From JANQUM01 sp047630355 (lineage in GTDB: Bacteria > Bacteroidota > Bacteroidia > Cytophagales > Spirosomataceae): a stretch of 14,512 bases of DNA. Of the stretch, positions 13,784-14,512 are shown piece by piece. The stretch spans positions 1-14,512 of the forward strand of contig JBLHXN010000083.1 of NCBI GenBank assembly GCA_047630355.1, in the 5' to 3' direction. A model generated the notes under the pieces. It saw only the letters and a program-made list of their open reading frames with translations. It ran no database searches and had not been told where the DNA came from. The position numbers were made by a program, and so were the translations under genes. The stretch's first letter is position 1, and the number at the start of each line of letters is the position of its first letter.

Positions 13784-14338
13784 ATGGATTATGATTTAAG
13801 GTCTTATTTTAAGTTACTCAAAGACCCTCGCCGCCCTCAAGGTCAACGGTATAGTTTGGAAAACATTTTGACTATCGTAATTATGGCAATTTTAAGTGGT
13901 TGTCAAGGTCTTCGTGGGTTTGCCCGTTTTGCTTCAAGTAATGAGCCTGAATTAGTAAGCCTGTTTAATTTGAAGCATGGAGTTCCTTGTTATTATACTT
14001 TTCAGAGCCTTTTAACGTCGTTAAATGAGGGTATAATGGCTGATTTGTTCATGGATTGGATGAAGCAACAGCATCTTGGCATACCTGACGTTTACATTGC
14101 ACTCGACGGCAAGGCGGTAAGATCGACGGTTAGTGGGGGCAATACTGCTACCCAAAACTTTAGTTCTGTGGTCAGTGCTTTTGGTCATCAAAGTGGTTTA
14201 GTATATGGGATGCAGTCTTTTCAGAATAATAAAAGTGGCGAGATTCAAGCTTTAAGAGATTTGGTCAATAAATTAGGTCTGGTAGATAAGGTGTTCACCG
14301 TTGATGCCCTACACACCCAAAAAAAACACTTGACCTAA
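13784..14338 (+). CDS. ISAs1-family DDE transposase, N-terminal frame (copy 2)
   Basis: A 184-residue frame covering the N-terminal domain (DPRRPQGQRYSLENILTIVIMAILSGC, typical of ISAs1) and the first two catalytic aspartates, D108 in YIALDGKAVRST and D174 in FTVDALHTQ. It stops at TAA 14336-14338, just after a run of eight A residues (14319-14326). In the minus-one frame the protein goes on without a break as TLDLIVWVGCHFLAQVKRNARRLWE to the window end, which is the expected family continuation. The full protein would be about 366 residues. Either one A has been lost, or the element makes its transposase by minus-one slippage at CAA AAA AAA CAC, where A AAA AAA is in the right phase. Both copies share the A8. 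Confidence 0.9.
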   Translation: MDYDLRSYFKLLKDPRRPQGQRYSLENILTIVIMAILSGCQGLRGFARFASSNEPELVSLFNLKHGVPCYYTFQSLLTSLNEGIMADLFMDWMKQQHLGIPDVYIALDGKAVRSTVSGGNTATQNFSSVVSAFGHQSGLVYGMQSFQNNKSGEIQALRDLVNKLGLVDKVFTVDALHTQKKHLT

Positions 14339-14512
14339 TTGTATGGGTCGGATGTCACTTTTTGGCACAGGTCAAACGGAATGCCCGTAGGTTATGGGAA
14401 AACATAGCTCTTTACACCGCTCTTTGTAAACCAATCTCTACCTGCGAATATTATGATGATAGCCATGGGAGGGAAGTTCACCGCAGGGTTGAACTCTTTG
14501 AGAATAAAATAG

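Larger units (their letters stand above)
13732..14512 (+). mobile_element. ISAs1-family insertion sequence, copy 2 (left-hand part)
   Basis: The left part of the same element as at 1-673, in the same orientation, running off the window end. It starts with the inverted repeat at 13732-13750 and contains the transposase start at 13784. It interrupts the FN3-type gene. The part from 14235 on is shared with 1-283. The other end and the target duplication are outside the window. Confidence 0.88.

Noticed and set aside
13732..14512. The 1-673 and 13732-14512 copies as a true composite transposon
   Set aside because: The enclosed genes are core chromosomal ones (ribosomal operon, argG), so joint transposition is unlikely; independent insertions fit better.

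Overview
The window looks like chromosomal DNA of a Bacteroidota bacterium, most likely a Cytophagales relative. The evidence is lineage-restricted families (DUF2480, DUF4230), short Crp/Fnr-like and outer-membrane proteins typical of the phylum, and several copies of the Bacteroidota promoter pattern (TTG, 17-19 nt, TAnnTTTG) with few Shine-Dalgarno sequences. Genus cannot be set from this window.

Layout. Both ends lie inside directly repeated copies of one ISAs1-family insertion sequence: the right part of one copy at 1-673 and the left part of another at 13732-14512. They share about 280 bp that is nearly identical. Next to copy 1 is a short broken gene remnant (674-914) directly after argG (917-2122, minus; TTG start). 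Then come a DUF2480 gene, a six-span membrane protein and a DUF4230 gene, all on the minus strand. A divergent plus-strand block holds a cupin-like (JmjC/FIH-type) dioxygenase candidate, a Crp/Fnr-fold regulator and a predicted outer-membrane beta-barrel protein. A decayed IS630-family element follows (about 7037-8005).

From 8246 to 12815 all genes are on the minus strand: a stand-alone 2-oxoacid dehydrogenase acyltransferase-type catalytic domain, a NYN-LOTUS putative RNase, a YbjQ/UPF0145 protein, a broken PQQ-dependent sugar dehydrogenase relative, and the ribosomal protein operon rpsF-rpsR-rplI with a clear promoter and terminator. From 13124 to 13731 lies the wreck of a large secreted protein (signal peptide, fragments, FN3-like end), cut off by IS copy 2.

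Themes. Housekeeping genes (argG, rpsF-rpsR-rplI) sit among decaying accessory genes. Four genes or elements are broken by in-frame TAA codons, frameshifts or internal deletions, and two of them abut the ISAs1 copies. A CCGATAGCTATCGG-type palindrome recurs three times between genes. I see no CRISPR array, tRNA, rRNA or defence island, and no convincing new multi-gene system. The points most worth following are the possible in-phase A8 frameshift site in the IS, the lipoyl-less acyltransferase, the overlapping frames in the remnant after argG, and the palindrome family.
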